Positions 1 through 7,841 of a stretch of DNA of 32,701 bases are shown one piece after another. Each line of letters begins with the position of its first letter. Position 1 is the first letter of the stretch. Below the pieces are notes generated by a model that saw only the letters and a list, made by a program, of their open reading frames with translations, did not search any database and was not told the DNA's origin. A program made the translations under genes and the position numbers. Origin of the DNA: Acidimicrobiaceae bacterium (GTDB taxonomy: Bacteria > Actinomycetota > Acidimicrobiia > Acidimicrobiales > Bog-793); NCBI GenBank assembly GCA_025463965.1, contig JAODBN010000104.1:1-32701 (forward strand), given 5' to 3'.

Positions 1-318
1 GTCTACGACTTCCTTCGAACGGGAGGCGGGATCATTGGCCGAGCGAGCGGCTTTCTCGACCAGATTCTGCTCGTGCTGATCCTGGTCGAGATCGTTCACA
101 CCGTGGTCCTCTCCCTTCGGTCCCACAGGCTTCAACCGGAGCCGTTCATCATCGTCGCCTTGATTGCGGCGGTGAGAAAGCTTCTCTTCGTACTTGGCAA
201 TCAACAACAGCCATCGACCGCCCAATTTGCGCTTTTTCTGTCGACGGCGTTGGTCTTCATCGCCGCCCTTGTGGCGGTACGTCGGTGGGCACCCACCGAT
301 GAGGAGCGCTCGGTCTGA
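1..318 (+). CDS. PsiE-like membrane protein (3' end only)
   Basis: The reading frame is open from the first base of the window, so the gene starts upstream and only about 105 C-terminal residues are visible. They contain two hydrophobic segments (about residues 18-35 and 73-91 of the visible part). Between them lies a conserved-looking stretch with E-x2-H and F-I-I-V-A-L-I-A-A-V-R-K, which is typical of the phosphate-starvation-inducible PsiE family of small inner-membrane proteins. The family's function is not established. The charged tail (TDEERSV) is presumably cytoplasmic. Nothing nearby suggests a phosphate connection. The family call rests on the RK and H-T-V motifs and is fairly good for a fragment. 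Confidence 0.7.
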   Translation, partial: VYDFLRTGGGIIGRASGFLDQILLVLILVEIVHTVVLSLRSHRLQPEPFIIVALIAAVRKLLFVLGNQQQPSTAQFALFLSTALVFIAALVAVRRWAPTDEERSV

Positions 319-560
319 GCATTCTTTGCCTAAGCGCCCCAGGAGATAGCGGCATGGCCTCAGCCTAGATCCCCTCTTTTTTTCTCGACAGTGCTACGAT
401 CCGCCAAGAACTGGCGGAATCCTCGGTATCATTGCCGTGAGACCGTGGCAGATCTGTCGGCTTCAGATGTGCGCTCTTTTGTGTCGCCGAGCCCGAGCAT
501 GACGAAGACACCCGCGGACGTCTGTCCGGGGGGCTTGGCACAGCAACCACAGGAGAGCAC
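319..560. other. Intergenic region
   Basis: No convincing gene. A short run of T residues near 376-383 could belong to a terminator of the upstream gene, but I see no strong stem before it. The end of the region (AGGAGAGCAC just before 561) is the ribosome-binding site of the next gene. Confidence 0.4.
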
Positions 561-956
561 ATGCGACACAGGCGAGCCATCACCATCGGGATCGCAACGG
601 GCATCGCCCTCGCGGTCGGAGGGGGCGCCTACGCCTTCACCGCGTCGAACACCGTTCCTGCCACAACGGTCGGCGCTGGAGCGGGAGCAGTTACCGGCTA
701 CACGGTGACCAACCTCCACTACTCGCTCGATGCCACGACGCCCGCCAACATCGACTCCCTGACCTTCACCATCAGTCCCGTCGTGCCGAGCGCGGGCACC
801 GGCAAGGTCGTCATCTCGGCGGCACTCAGCACGGGCGGTCCGACCACCTACACCTGCAGCACCGACACGACCGGCGCGACGGTGACGTGCGCGACGACCA
901 GTCCGCAGCTGACCGCCACGCTGTTGTCCGGCGTCACGGTCGTCGCGGCACAGTAG
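561..956 (+). CDS. Small secreted TasA/camelysin-like protein
   Basis: 131-residue protein with a basic start (MRHRR), a hydrophobic segment at about residues 6-27 and a small-residue-rich region typical of a signal peptide. The mature part is rich in Thr, Ser, Ala and Gly and looks like a beta-rich extracellular domain with one Cys pair (YTCSTD and VTCATT). ATG 561 is preceded by a good AGGAG. The next gene encodes an ER-type signal peptidase. In Bacillus, SipW of this type processes the TasA/TapA group of matrix proteins, so this protein is the likely dedicated substrate. That link is inference from gene order and the FTASNTVPAT-type stretch after the signal segment. Exact function is unknown. 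Confidence 0.6.
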   Translation: MRHRRAITIGIATGIALAVGGGAYAFTASNTVPATTVGAGAGAVTGYTVTNLHYSLDATTPANIDSLTFTISPVVPSAGTGKVVISAALSTGGPTTYTCSTDTTGATVTCATTSPQLTATLLSGVTVVAAQ

Positions 957-1053
957 GCGGGCGACGGATCGAGCGTGTGATCATCAGTGTCCACTCCCGT
1001 GGACCTGACTTGCGAGTCCGGCGATCGAGCCAACAAGACGCCGAGGAGCATCG

Positions 1054-1617
1054 GTGGCAACACGGAGGGCAAAACGACAGGGTGCGCGGGGACGCAGGGC
1101 GCTGACAGGCGCGCTGGCCATCGTCGCCTCCGTCATCTTCTGGGTGCTCTTTGCGCCCGTACAGCTCGGCGGTTCGATCACGTACTCGGTGACCGCAGGA
1201 ATCAGCATGCAACCCCTGCTCTACAAGAACGACCTCGCGCTCGTCCGGACCGAGTCCTCGTATCGAGTCGGCGAAGTAGTGCTCTACAACAGCCCGGTGC
1301 TGCACAAGCCGGTGCTACACCGGATTGTGCTGATCCAAAATGGCAACTACTTCTTCAAGGGAGACAACAACGACTTCGTCGACCCGGGGTACGCGACGAG
1401 AGCGGAGCTCGTCGGCAAGCTCTGGGTCCATGTCCCTCAGGCGGGGGCGGTCATTGGTTGGCTCGGCAAGCCCGCCCATTCAGCGATCCTGGCAGGGCTC
1501 GGAGCGTTCATCCTCGTCCTCGTGAGCGGCAAACCGGCCCGCAAGCGCAAACGTCGTCGGCATCGTCCCCGAGTTCGCATTGCTCTGGATGGCGTGGACG
1601 TGGGAGGTTCCCGCTGA
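1054..1617 (+). CDS. Signal peptidase I, SipW-like (S26B, ER/archaeal type)
   Basis: 187 residues; GTG start at 1054 with GAGGAG upstream. An N-terminal membrane segment (about 19-34) is followed by the catalytic Ser in GISMQP (Ser51). The second catalytic residue is a His in LHR (His89), where usual bacterial enzymes have Lys; this marks the ER/SipW type. GDNN (103-106) and the following Asp complete the active-site boxes. A second membrane segment (about 141-157) is followed by a strongly basic tail (KRKRRRHRPR) that should stay in the cytoplasm. The enzyme cleaves signal peptides on the outer face of the membrane. It sits between a small secreted protein and a DUF5305-like protein and probably serves one or both. 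Confidence 0.88.
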   Translation: MATRRAKRQGARGRRALTGALAIVASVIFWVLFAPVQLGGSITYSVTAGISMQPLLYKNDLALVRTESSYRVGEVVLYNSPVLHKPVLHRIVLIQNGNYFFKGDNNDFVDPGYATRAELVGKLWVHVPQAGAVIGWLGKPAHSAILAGLGAFILVLVSGKPARKRKRRRHRPRVRIALDGVDVGGSR

Positions 1618-1645
1618 AAGCCTCAGTGTTCGCCATGGAGACATA

Positions 1646-3343
1646 ATGCCAAGCAGCGAGGGCCCTTCGGTCGAGCGCCGAGGGGCACAGCCGGTGAACC
1701 CGGGTGCACAAGCCGTGCGGACTTCTCGGTCGTCCGACAACGAGCGTCGGTCGGGAATCGAGATGACGCCCGATCAGGTAGCGGCCCGGCGCGCTCCGCC
1801 CTTCCTTTCCGGCCCGAGGACCACGCTCGCTCTCCTGCTCGCTTTCCTGTTGCTTGGCGCGCTCTGCCTGGGCGTCGGGTTCACCCGACCGATCCACCGT
1901 GTCGCGCCGCTAACAGGAGCGTATGAGCAGGCCGGCCACTTCTCGTACAAGGGGGCCGTCAACTCCCCAACGCCCGTCTATCCCTCTGGTTTTGTCACGA
2001 GCGGCGAAGCCATCTACCCGAGCCTCATCAGCACTCTCGTCGTGACGTTCCACTACGAGTTCAAGTCCGGCCTACCTCACCAGGTGCACGGCACAATCCA
2101 GATGCGGGCGCTGCTCCTGTCGCAGTCCGACACCTGGCACCAGTTGACGAGTCTCGCGAATACGACCTCGTTCAGCGGAGATCAGGCCACCGTTACCGCG
2201 TCCCTCCGTCTAAAGGGCCTCTACACCCTCATAAATCGGGTTTCCGAACAGTCCGGCCTCACGGCGCAGAGTTATTTGGCGGACCTCCAGCCCGTCGTCC
2301 ACCTCGTCGGGCACGTCGGCGGACACCCGATCGCACAGACCTTCCTTCCGGTGATTCCCTTCGAGATCACCCCGACCGCGATCACCTTGAATATGGTCAC
2401 GGCCCCGGCGCCACCTGGCGCTACCTACGTACTGCCGTCCGCCAGCGTCGCGCTTGCGGCGACGCTCGCTCCGACAGCCTCGGGGAGCATTCCCCACCAA
2501 GTAGACGACTTCGTCGCCGTCGCGAGGTACCAGATAGACGTCTCGAGCATCCGCGTGCTGGGGATCGTGCTCGCCACCTTGGCCCTGCTCTTCGCCCTCT
2601 TCCACGACCAGCTTCGTCGCCGCCAGACGTTGCGCAGCGACGAGGAGCTGATCGCCTCGAGACTTCACTCCCTCATCGTTCCTGTGCGCTCGCTATCGAC
2701 GCCTGCTGGTACCGAGTGGATCGAAATACCGAACTTTTCGCATCTCGCCGGCATGGCCCAGTTCCTGGAACGGCCCATCCTCTACTGCGTGAACGACGGC
2801 AAGCGCAGCTATGCGGTCGATGACGACCCACGTCGCTACATCTACCGGCCTGCACAGCTCCTGCCGACACTGGGTGGCGCCGACGAGCCGCTCGGGGAAC
2901 GCGAGTCGGCGTTCGTCGCTCAGCGTGGGACCGAGAAACGCGCGAGAAACCGCTCCCGGCGCGTGATCGCGACCCGCTCCGCCGCCGGCCTCGTCGTCCT
3001 CACTGTCGCCCTCACTCTCGTCACGAGTTTCACCGCCAGCACCAACGTTCCGACGAGTCGCGCCGGGACGGTTCTCGAGACACGAACCCTCGCAGAGCTG
3101 ACACCCACTGGGTGCTCCAGCCTCGCCCTCACCTCGATCGTCGAGCACGGGGGAACGTTCACCAACAGCGCCTCGCACGTCCTCGTGATCGGGACCTCTG
3201 CGGCCGACACCATCACCGACAGCGGGACCGGTAACTGCATCGTCGGCGGAGCCGGCGTGGACACCGTCCACGCGACTTCGAGCGACATCTGCATCGTCGG
3301 TCCAACCAGCGGGGCGACCTACCGCACCTGCACCAAGTCCTAA
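1646..3343 (+). CDS. DUF5305-like membrane protein with secreted-protein-like C-terminus
   Basis: 565 residues from ATG 1646. This start is chosen because GGAG lies 5 nt upstream; the frame is open further upstream. The first membrane segment (about 59-79) is followed by a roughly 220-residue external domain of the kind seen in DUF5305 proteins, which often accompany signal peptidase I genes. A second membrane segment lies near 298-317, followed by a cytoplasmic part. A third segment (about 445-465) ends in SFTASTNVP, much like the end of the signal segment of the small secreted protein at 561. The last 100 residues contain four Cys and a motif (ADTIT...NCIVGGAGVDTV) resembling a single RTX-type calcium-binding turn. 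Role unknown; an envelope or matrix function is inferred from neighbours. Confidence 0.6.
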   Translation: MPSSEGPSVERRGAQPVNPGAQAVRTSRSSDNERRSGIEMTPDQVAARRAPPFLSGPRTTLALLLAFLLLGALCLGVGFTRPIHRVAPLTGAYEQAGHFSYKGAVNSPTPVYPSGFVTSGEAIYPSLISTLVVTFHYEFKSGLPHQVHGTIQMRALLLSQSDTWHQLTSLANTTSFSGDQATVTASLRLKGLYTLINRVSEQSGLTAQSYLADLQPVVHLVGHVGGHPIAQTFLPVIPFEITPTAITLNMVTAPAPPGATYVLPSASVALAATLAPTASGSIPHQVDDFVAVARYQIDVSSIRVLGIVLATLALLFALFHDQLRRRQTLRSDEELIASRLHSLIVPVRSLSTPAGTEWIEIPNFSHLAGMAQFLERPILYCVNDGKRSYAVDDDPRRYIYRPAQLLPTLGGADEPLGERESAFVAQRGTEKRARNRSRRVIATRSAAGLVVLTVALTLVTSFTASTNVPTSRAGTVLETRTLAELTPTGCSSLALTSIVEHGGTFTNSASHVLVIGTSAADTITDSGTGNCIVGGAGVDTVHATSSDICIVGPTSGATYRTCTKS

Positions 3344-3349
3344 GACCCG

Positions 3350-3374
3350 GGCTCCGCAGGAGCCGCCGTGCGGC
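3350..3374. terminator. Tandem GC hairpins between convergent genes
   Basis: GGCTCC-GCA-GGAGCC (3350-3364) is followed at once by GCCGC-CGT-GCGGC (3362-3374). They lie between the stop of the DUF5305-like gene and the stop of the convergent ABC ATPase. There is no T-run, so efficient intrinsic termination is not certain. Confidence 0.45.
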
Positions 3375-3411
3375 GACAATCGGTGGTGAGACTTAGCTCC
3401 GCCGAAACTTC

Positions 3412-4227
3412 TCAGGTGCGGAATGCAGTCTCGGTGGTGCTAGCTCGCGAAAGCAATTCCTCGGTAACCAGCGCCAGGACCTCGTCCCGGATGTGAGCAA
3501 CCTTCGGATCGCCAATGAACTCGCGTCGGACGCGCGGCTTGTCGAAGGGAACGGTCACAATCTGGTTAACTCGACCTGGAGCCCTCTCCATCACGATGAT
3601 CCGGTCGGAGAGGAACACTGCCTCGTCGACGTCGTGGGTGACAAAGACGGTGGTTGCCTCCGTCCTCGCCACGATGGCCGCGAGCTCCTCCTGCAGGCGC
3701 ATCCGGGTGAAGGCATCGAGCGCGCCCAATGGCTCGTCCATCAAAAGCACACTCGGCTCGGCAACGAGGGCGCGAGCCAAGCCGACTCGCTGCTGCATTC
3801 CTCCAGAAAGCTGATGCGGGAGTGACTGCTCGAAACCCTTCAGCCCAGTCAGCTCGATCTGCGCATCGACTCGGCTTCGCTTCTCGCTCTCAGAGAGGAC
3901 GCCTTTGACGGCCGTCAGCCCGAGGGCGATGTTGTCCCAGACCGAGCGCCAGGGCAGAAGTGCCGCGGCTTGGAACACGAAGCCGATTCTGTCCGGCACG
4001 CCACGAACCACACTCCCCCGGATCTTGATGCTGCCCGCGTCATAGGTGGTGAGGCCCCCGAACATCCGCAGCAGCGTCGTCTTGCCGCACCCGGAAGCCC
4101 CGATGATCGAGATGAATTCGCCCTTCCCGACGTTGAAGGACACGTCCTTCAGGGCGATGAAGGCACCGCTCTTGCCTTGCCAAAAGCGCTTGCCGACATG
4201 ACTGACCTCGATCACCGGAGCTTCCAT
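3412..4227 (-). CDS. ABC importer ATPase, SsuB/TauB type (import cassette 1)
   Basis: 271 residues with the full set of ABC motifs: Walker A GASGCGKTT (43-51), Q-loop Gln86, signature LSGGMQQR (140-147), Walker B VLLMDE (160-165) and switch His198. The pattern, including the LLPW after the Q-loop, is that of ATPases driving nitrate/sulfonate/taurine-type importers. It is the last gene of the operon permease, binding protein, ATPase. The paralogue at 24460 shares the same layout. The transported compound is not identifiable from the ATPase. Confidence 0.92.
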   Translation of the reverse strand: MEAPVIEVSHVGKRFWQGKSGAFIALKDVSFNVGKGEFISIIGASGCGKTTLLRMFGGLTTYDAGSIKIRGSVVRGVPDRIGFVFQAAALLPWRSVWDNIALGLTAVKGVLSESEKRSRVDAQIELTGLKGFEQSLPHQLSGGMQQRVGLARALVAEPSVLLMDEPLGALDAFTRMRLQEELAAIVARTEATTVFVTHDVDEAVFLSDRIIVMERAPGRVNQIVTVPFDKPRVRREFIGDPKVAHIRDEVLALVTEELLSRASTTETAFRT

Positions 4228-4267
4228 GGAACTGGTGCTTCCTTCCGTTATCTCGTGTCCGCTGCGA

Positions 4268-5350
4268 TCAGCGGGCAGCCGCGCCGAGGTCTGCCAGCGC
4301 CTTCTTGCCGTAGCTGAGGTCAGACCATCCGGCTACTGCGGGCTGGGCCGTCAATGCGCCGACCTTGTTGTAGTAGATCTCCTGCAGCTTCAGCGGTGAG
4401 GCCGAGAGGATGCTTCCGTCCGGGTAAGCGCCGATGCTGCGCAGCTGATTGAAGAGTGACGCCGTCTGGGACGTGTTGATGCCGCTGTCGTAACTCGCGG
4501 TCTCCTTGACCAATCCAGCGTTGTTCGCCTTGTTGTTGAAGTACACGAACGAGAGCAGATCTGCCTCGTTCAGGGCGACCGCAGCCGTCTGGTGACTCTT
4601 CGCCCAAGTCGAGCGGGCAAACCACAGACCGTCGTAGAGGTCCTTGTTTTGCGTCATGTAGTCGTAGAGCACGTGGAAGCCCTGACCGGCAAGCGCGAAT
4701 TCCGATGCGTGGCTGAGCATCGTGGCATCGATCCGACCTGCCACCAGCGCGGCGAGGCGAGTCGACTGTCCACCGACGTTGAGGATGTTCACCTGGCTCT
4801 GCTTGAGGCCTGCCGCCTTCAAGGCGATCAATGCATCGACACCATTCTCGCCGACCATGTCCAAGATGCCGAGCGTCTTGCCCTTGAGGTCTGCAAGGGA
4901 CGAGATGTTCGGCCGGCCGAGGAGCACGTAGTCTTGGCGGGGCTCGGGAAGGGCGATCGCCTCGACAGGAATGCCGGAGTTGTAAGCGGCGAGGCCCACC
5001 GACAGGCCACCTTCCATGATGGTGCCACCGTGCAACATGTCGGCGTACTCAATGCTGGTGGAGGGTGCCCAGTGGATGGAGACCTTCGCTCCCCACTTGG
5101 CAAGCAGGTTGATCGCGTGAATCTCGATCTCGTTGCTCGTGGTAGCTGTGCCATCCATGATGAAGCTCATGTCGGTGCCCTTGAGCTTCGGGGGCACGAA
5201 GGAGGCAGTCCGCGGTGACTTCACGGAATGCACCGCGTGGCTCTTCGAGGCGAAGGCGTTCGTCATTCCAACCGAGCTGAGCAAGAGGCCCGCTCCGACG
5301 AGCGCAGCAGCCTTGGTTCCCAGTCCTTTTCTGCTCAACGATCCAACCAT
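4268..5350 (-). CDS. ABC importer substrate-binding protein, NMT1/SsuA-like
   Basis: 360 residues from ATG 5350. This start is preferred over ATGs further upstream because AGGGAGG lies 9 nt before it and the protein then begins with a clean signal peptide (basic MVGSLSRKGLGTK, hydrophobic core, cut near residue 34). The mature protein begins with a PPKLKG-type strand and runs through the two-lobed periplasmic-binding fold of the NMT1/THI5-SsuA superfamily (SLADLKGKTLG in the first lobe, a second lobe near LVAGRIDAT). Members bind aliphatic sulfonates, thiamine pyrimidines, phthalate or other small acids. The ligand here is unknown. It is homologous to, but strongly diverged from, the binding protein at 25395. 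Confidence 0.82.
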   Translation of the reverse strand: MVGSLSRKGLGTKAAALVGAGLLLSSVGMTNAFASKSHAVHSVKSPRTASFVPPKLKGTDMSFIMDGTATTSNEIEIHAINLLAKWGAKVSIHWAPSTSIEYADMLHGGTIMEGGLSVGLAAYNSGIPVEAIALPEPRQDYVLLGRPNISSLADLKGKTLGILDMVGENGVDALIALKAAGLKQSQVNILNVGGQSTRLAALVAGRIDATMLSHASEFALAGQGFHVLYDYMTQNKDLYDGLWFARSTWAKSHQTAAVALNEADLLSFVYFNNKANNAGLVKETASYDSGINTSQTASLFNQLRSIGAYPDGSILSASPLKLQEIYYNKVGALTAQPAVAGWSDLSYGKKALADLGAAAR

Positions 5351-5496
5351 TCTGATGACCCTCCCTAGTCGCATATGTGTGTAACAACAGCAGCCGTGGT
5401 GCATGTGGAACTTCGACGTTTCGCCATCGCCGCTCGAGTGCGCGGAGTCTCTTCAGCAAGCGCCGAGCGTGGCGCCGCAGCGCCGGGGGCTACGCC

Positions 5497-6369
5497 TTAA
5501 AAGCGGACCTGCTGCTCTGACGTGGTCGCGCCGACCCAAGGAAAGAAGCGGCGCTTTACCAGGTTGAGGAGAATGACGCCGATGACGCCCACCACCGATG
5601 CGGTAAAGACGCCCGCCAATAGGTACGCGGTCTGGAACGAGTTCCCGTAGTTGGTGACCAGGCCACCGAGGCCAGTCACGCTGACCTCCATCTCCGCGAT
5701 GAGCATTCCGATGAGCGCTTTTCCTAGAGCAATCCGCAGTCCGGCGAAGATGTAAGGGACCGCGTTAGGAAGCGTGATCTTGGAAACGACCTCCCAGCGA
5801 CTGAGCTTGTAGATGCTGGCCACGTCGATCAGCGCGGACGGGGTGCTCCGCACGCCGACGAAGGTGTTGATGATGACCGACCAGACGGCCAGAACGAACG
5901 TGACCGCGACTCGAGCTTCGAATCCGACTCCGAACCAGATGACCACGAGTGGTACGAGCGCAATCAGCGGCGTCGCCTGGAAGAAGTTGATGTAGGGGTC
6001 GAGGATCTTCTCGGCCACCTCGCTGCGCCCCATGAGAACGCCCGTGGCGATGCCCACCACGATCGCGAGGCCGAAGCCCACCCAGAGGTCTTCCATCGCA
6101 GTGAAGAAGGCTGGTATCAGCTGGCCGCGGCTGATCATGTGGCCGAAGGCGCTGATGGTCGAGGTCGGAGTGGAAAGCAGAATCGGGTTGATGCGGCTGC
6201 CGATCAGCTGCCATAGACCGAGGACAACGAGCACTGACACAACCGGCAAGATCCGCTTCAAGTTGCGAGAGGGACGATCGCTTCGGGCTTTGGGTTCGCC
6301 CAAATCGTCGCTCACTTCGTCAGCAACACCGAACGACGTAACGGACATGCTGGCGACCCGATCTGCCAT
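5497..6369 (-). CDS. ABC importer permease, SsuC/TauC type (import cassette 1)
   Basis: 290 residues with about six membrane segments. An EAA-type loop (IYKLSRWEVVSKITLPNAVP region) couples to the ATPase. ATG 6369 has AGGAG at 6378-6382 with 8 nt spacing. It is first in the operon and follows the structured leader at 6391-6475. Over nearly its whole length it matches the permease at 23487 (shared FFQATPLIAL, PLVVIWFG and NAVPYIFAGL), so the two import systems descend from one ancestor. Confidence 0.9.
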   Translation of the reverse strand: MADRVASMSVTSFGVADEVSDDLGEPKARSDRPSRNLKRILPVVSVLVVLGLWQLIGSRINPILLSTPTSTISAFGHMISRGQLIPAFFTAMEDLWVGFGLAIVVGIATGVLMGRSEVAEKILDPYINFFQATPLIALVPLVVIWFGVGFEARVAVTFVLAVWSVIINTFVGVRSTPSALIDVASIYKLSRWEVVSKITLPNAVPYIFAGLRIALGKALIGMLIAEMEVSVTGLGGLVTNYGNSFQTAYLLAGVFTASVVGVIGVILLNLVKRRFFPWVGATTSEQQVRF

Positions 6370-6390
6370 CTCGCTAGCTCCTTAGTCGGT

Positions 6391-6475
6391 CGGCCCAAGC
6401 CCTGGCTTGGTGCGCCGGATCAGGTTCGGACGTGAGCTAGCTCAGCCGCCCTTTCCCCCTACTCAGTGGCGTCAC
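6391..6475 (-). promoter_or_regulatory. TPP-riboswitch-like leader of import cassette 1
   Basis: Read on the minus strand, the leader contains GGCTGAG (6447-6441), then 12 nt on CGAACCTGATCCGG (6428-6415), then GCCAG (6406-6402). These are the order and roughly the spacing of the conserved core of actinobacterial TPP riboswitches (GGCTGAGA ... CGAACCTGATCCGG ... GCCGGCG-AGGGA). The 3' part departs from the consensus: it can form a 6-bp hairpin CCAAGC-loop-GCTTGG (6410-6395), and the P3-type stem before CTGAG is not evident. It may therefore be a diverged or altered-specificity member, or a resemblance. No thiamine biosynthesis gene is in the window. Confidence 0.5.
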
Positions 6476-6502
6476 CGTACCGATGTATACCGTGTATGTC
6501 AA
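6474..6502 (-). promoter_or_regulatory. Promoter with GTATAC operator, import cassette 1
   Basis: Minus strand: -35 TTGACA (6502-6497), 17-nt spacer, -10 TACGGT (6479-6474). The palindrome GTATAC (6485-6490) lies inside the spacer, where a bound GntR protein would block RNA polymerase. Transcription would start near 6467, at the 5' end of the structured leader. The same arrangement recurs near 20950 and 23246. Confidence 0.55.
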
Positions 6503-6861
6503 GCAATATCAGGCATCGGAAGCCGACTCGCAGCCCCCTTTCATAGTGCCGAAACACAGGCGGGAGAGGTCGCCCTTTCAGTAATGAATGTCCAGGTCAG
6601 AGCGATGCGAATGCTTTCCGAGCAGGCCGAGCTGGCGCCGGCAATCGGCTGAGGCGTCGGGTTCATTCGGAGCGTGCTTCACCTCGCGTTGGAGAAACCG
6701 AACGCTGATAGCGGGAAGAAAATGACCGACAGACCGACAAGCCACCTATTACTTCCTCCCAGCGAGGGAGAGAAGGTGGCTGAGGAGACCGGCGCTCGTC
6801 TCGCGCTCACACTGCCGCCGAGGCGAGCTAGGAGGCAACCGCCTCCCACAACGTCAGCGCG
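6503..6861. other. Non-coding gap between GntR gene and import cassette promoter
   Basis: About 360 bases without a convincing gene; short open frames here have no start signal or family resemblance. The only structure seen is the GC hairpin at 6831-6846. Confidence 0.5.
6831..6846 (-). terminator. Hairpin downstream of GntR gene
   Basis: GGAGGC-AACC-GCCTCC, a perfect 6-bp stem 16 nt after the GntR stop codon (minus strand). No T-run follows, so it may be a weak terminator or a 3' end stabiliser. Confidence 0.35.
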
Positions 6862-7581
6862 CTACAACTCAGACTTTTGCTGCATGTCCCGCACGACGAC
6901 CTGCAACTGCTCACTGACCTTCGCGAGGTGCTTTCGCAGCCACGAGCGCGCCCCTTCGACGTCGCCCTTTTCGAGACAGTCCAGGAGCCCGCTGTGGGAG
7001 CTAAAGGGCTCCTCGACCACGCTTTGGAGCACCAGGTATCCGCCCACTTCGGAGTGGAGACGAGAGACCAGCCTCAACGCGCGGTTCTGATTTGCGAGTG
7101 AGTACAAGTGCTCGTAAAACGGGATGCGTTGCATGATGGCGCCGCTGCTTGGCGGCGACTCGTCCAGCTCGGCTGCGAGCTTCCGGAGCTCCGCGAGGCG
7201 TTCGGGCGTGATGTGCGGCATCACCTTTTCGATCAAGTCGCACTCGACCAAGGTCCGCAAATCGTAGATCTCTTTGATGTCCTCGGGCCGTAATACCCTA
7301 ACGGTCGCTCCCCGATGGGGATGGATCGTCAGCAGACCCTCGGCCTGAAGCTGGCGCATCCCCGCACGAACGGGGATCCTGCTTATGCCGAGGATGTTCG
7401 CAATGCTGTCTTGAGGGAGCCGGTCGCCTGGCCGAAAGACGCCGCGATTGATCGCCTCGCGGACAAAGGCCTCGGCGAGATCTTCAGCGGTCCTCAGTGT
7501 CGGCTGAAATAGATCTGCCATTGATCGCAGCTCTTCGATGCCTTCCGGCATCTCGGGTCCACGCTCAACGTCTGCCCCCAC
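6862..7581 (-). CDS. GntR-family regulator, FCD type (paralogue 1)
   Basis: 239 residues from GTG 7581, supported by AAGGA with 8 nt spacing. A winged helix-turn-helix (about 35-95; PGDRLPQDSIANILGISRIPVR) is followed by an all-helical FCD ligand-binding domain (about 105-230). The FCD domain keeps the Asp and His residues that usually hold a metal and a carboxylate ligand (DLRTLVE, HLYSLANQN, SRLHSE, HSGLL). Such proteins usually repress catabolic operons until the pathway substrate binds. It lies just upstream of the import operon, on the same strand, and diverges from xdhC. A clear paralogue is at 27490. Likely target sites are the GTATAC palindromes. Confidence 0.9.
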   Translation of the reverse strand: MGADVERGPEMPEGIEELRSMADLFQPTLRTAEDLAEAFVREAINRGVFRPGDRLPQDSIANILGISRIPVRAGMRQLQAEGLLTIHPHRGATVRVLRPEDIKEIYDLRTLVECDLIEKVMPHITPERLAELRKLAAELDESPPSSGAIMQRIPFYEHLYSLANQNRALRLVSRLHSEVGGYLVLQSVVEEPFSSHSGLLDCLEKGDVEGARSWLRKHLAKVSEQLQVVVRDMQQKSEL

Positions 7582-7841
7582 CTCACCGGTCCTTTGTCAA
7601 AAGCAGGCACATCATCCGGACCGCTCGTGAGTTCTGAGCGTCCGGCATCATTGACCCTGACATTAGCGGGTGGTGCCTCGCCAGACGTCGTTCCTGTGAG
7701 GCAGCTGTCCGAGGTCCGCGACCCGAAGCGGAGTCCGAGTCTGCTCGGCAGCGAGCGCACCACCGTTGGCCAGAGGCTGTCCGGCTCGGGAGGTGCTCAG
7801 GAGCGAGAGTGTAGGTTGGGCATGCGTGGGGCGGCATTGAG

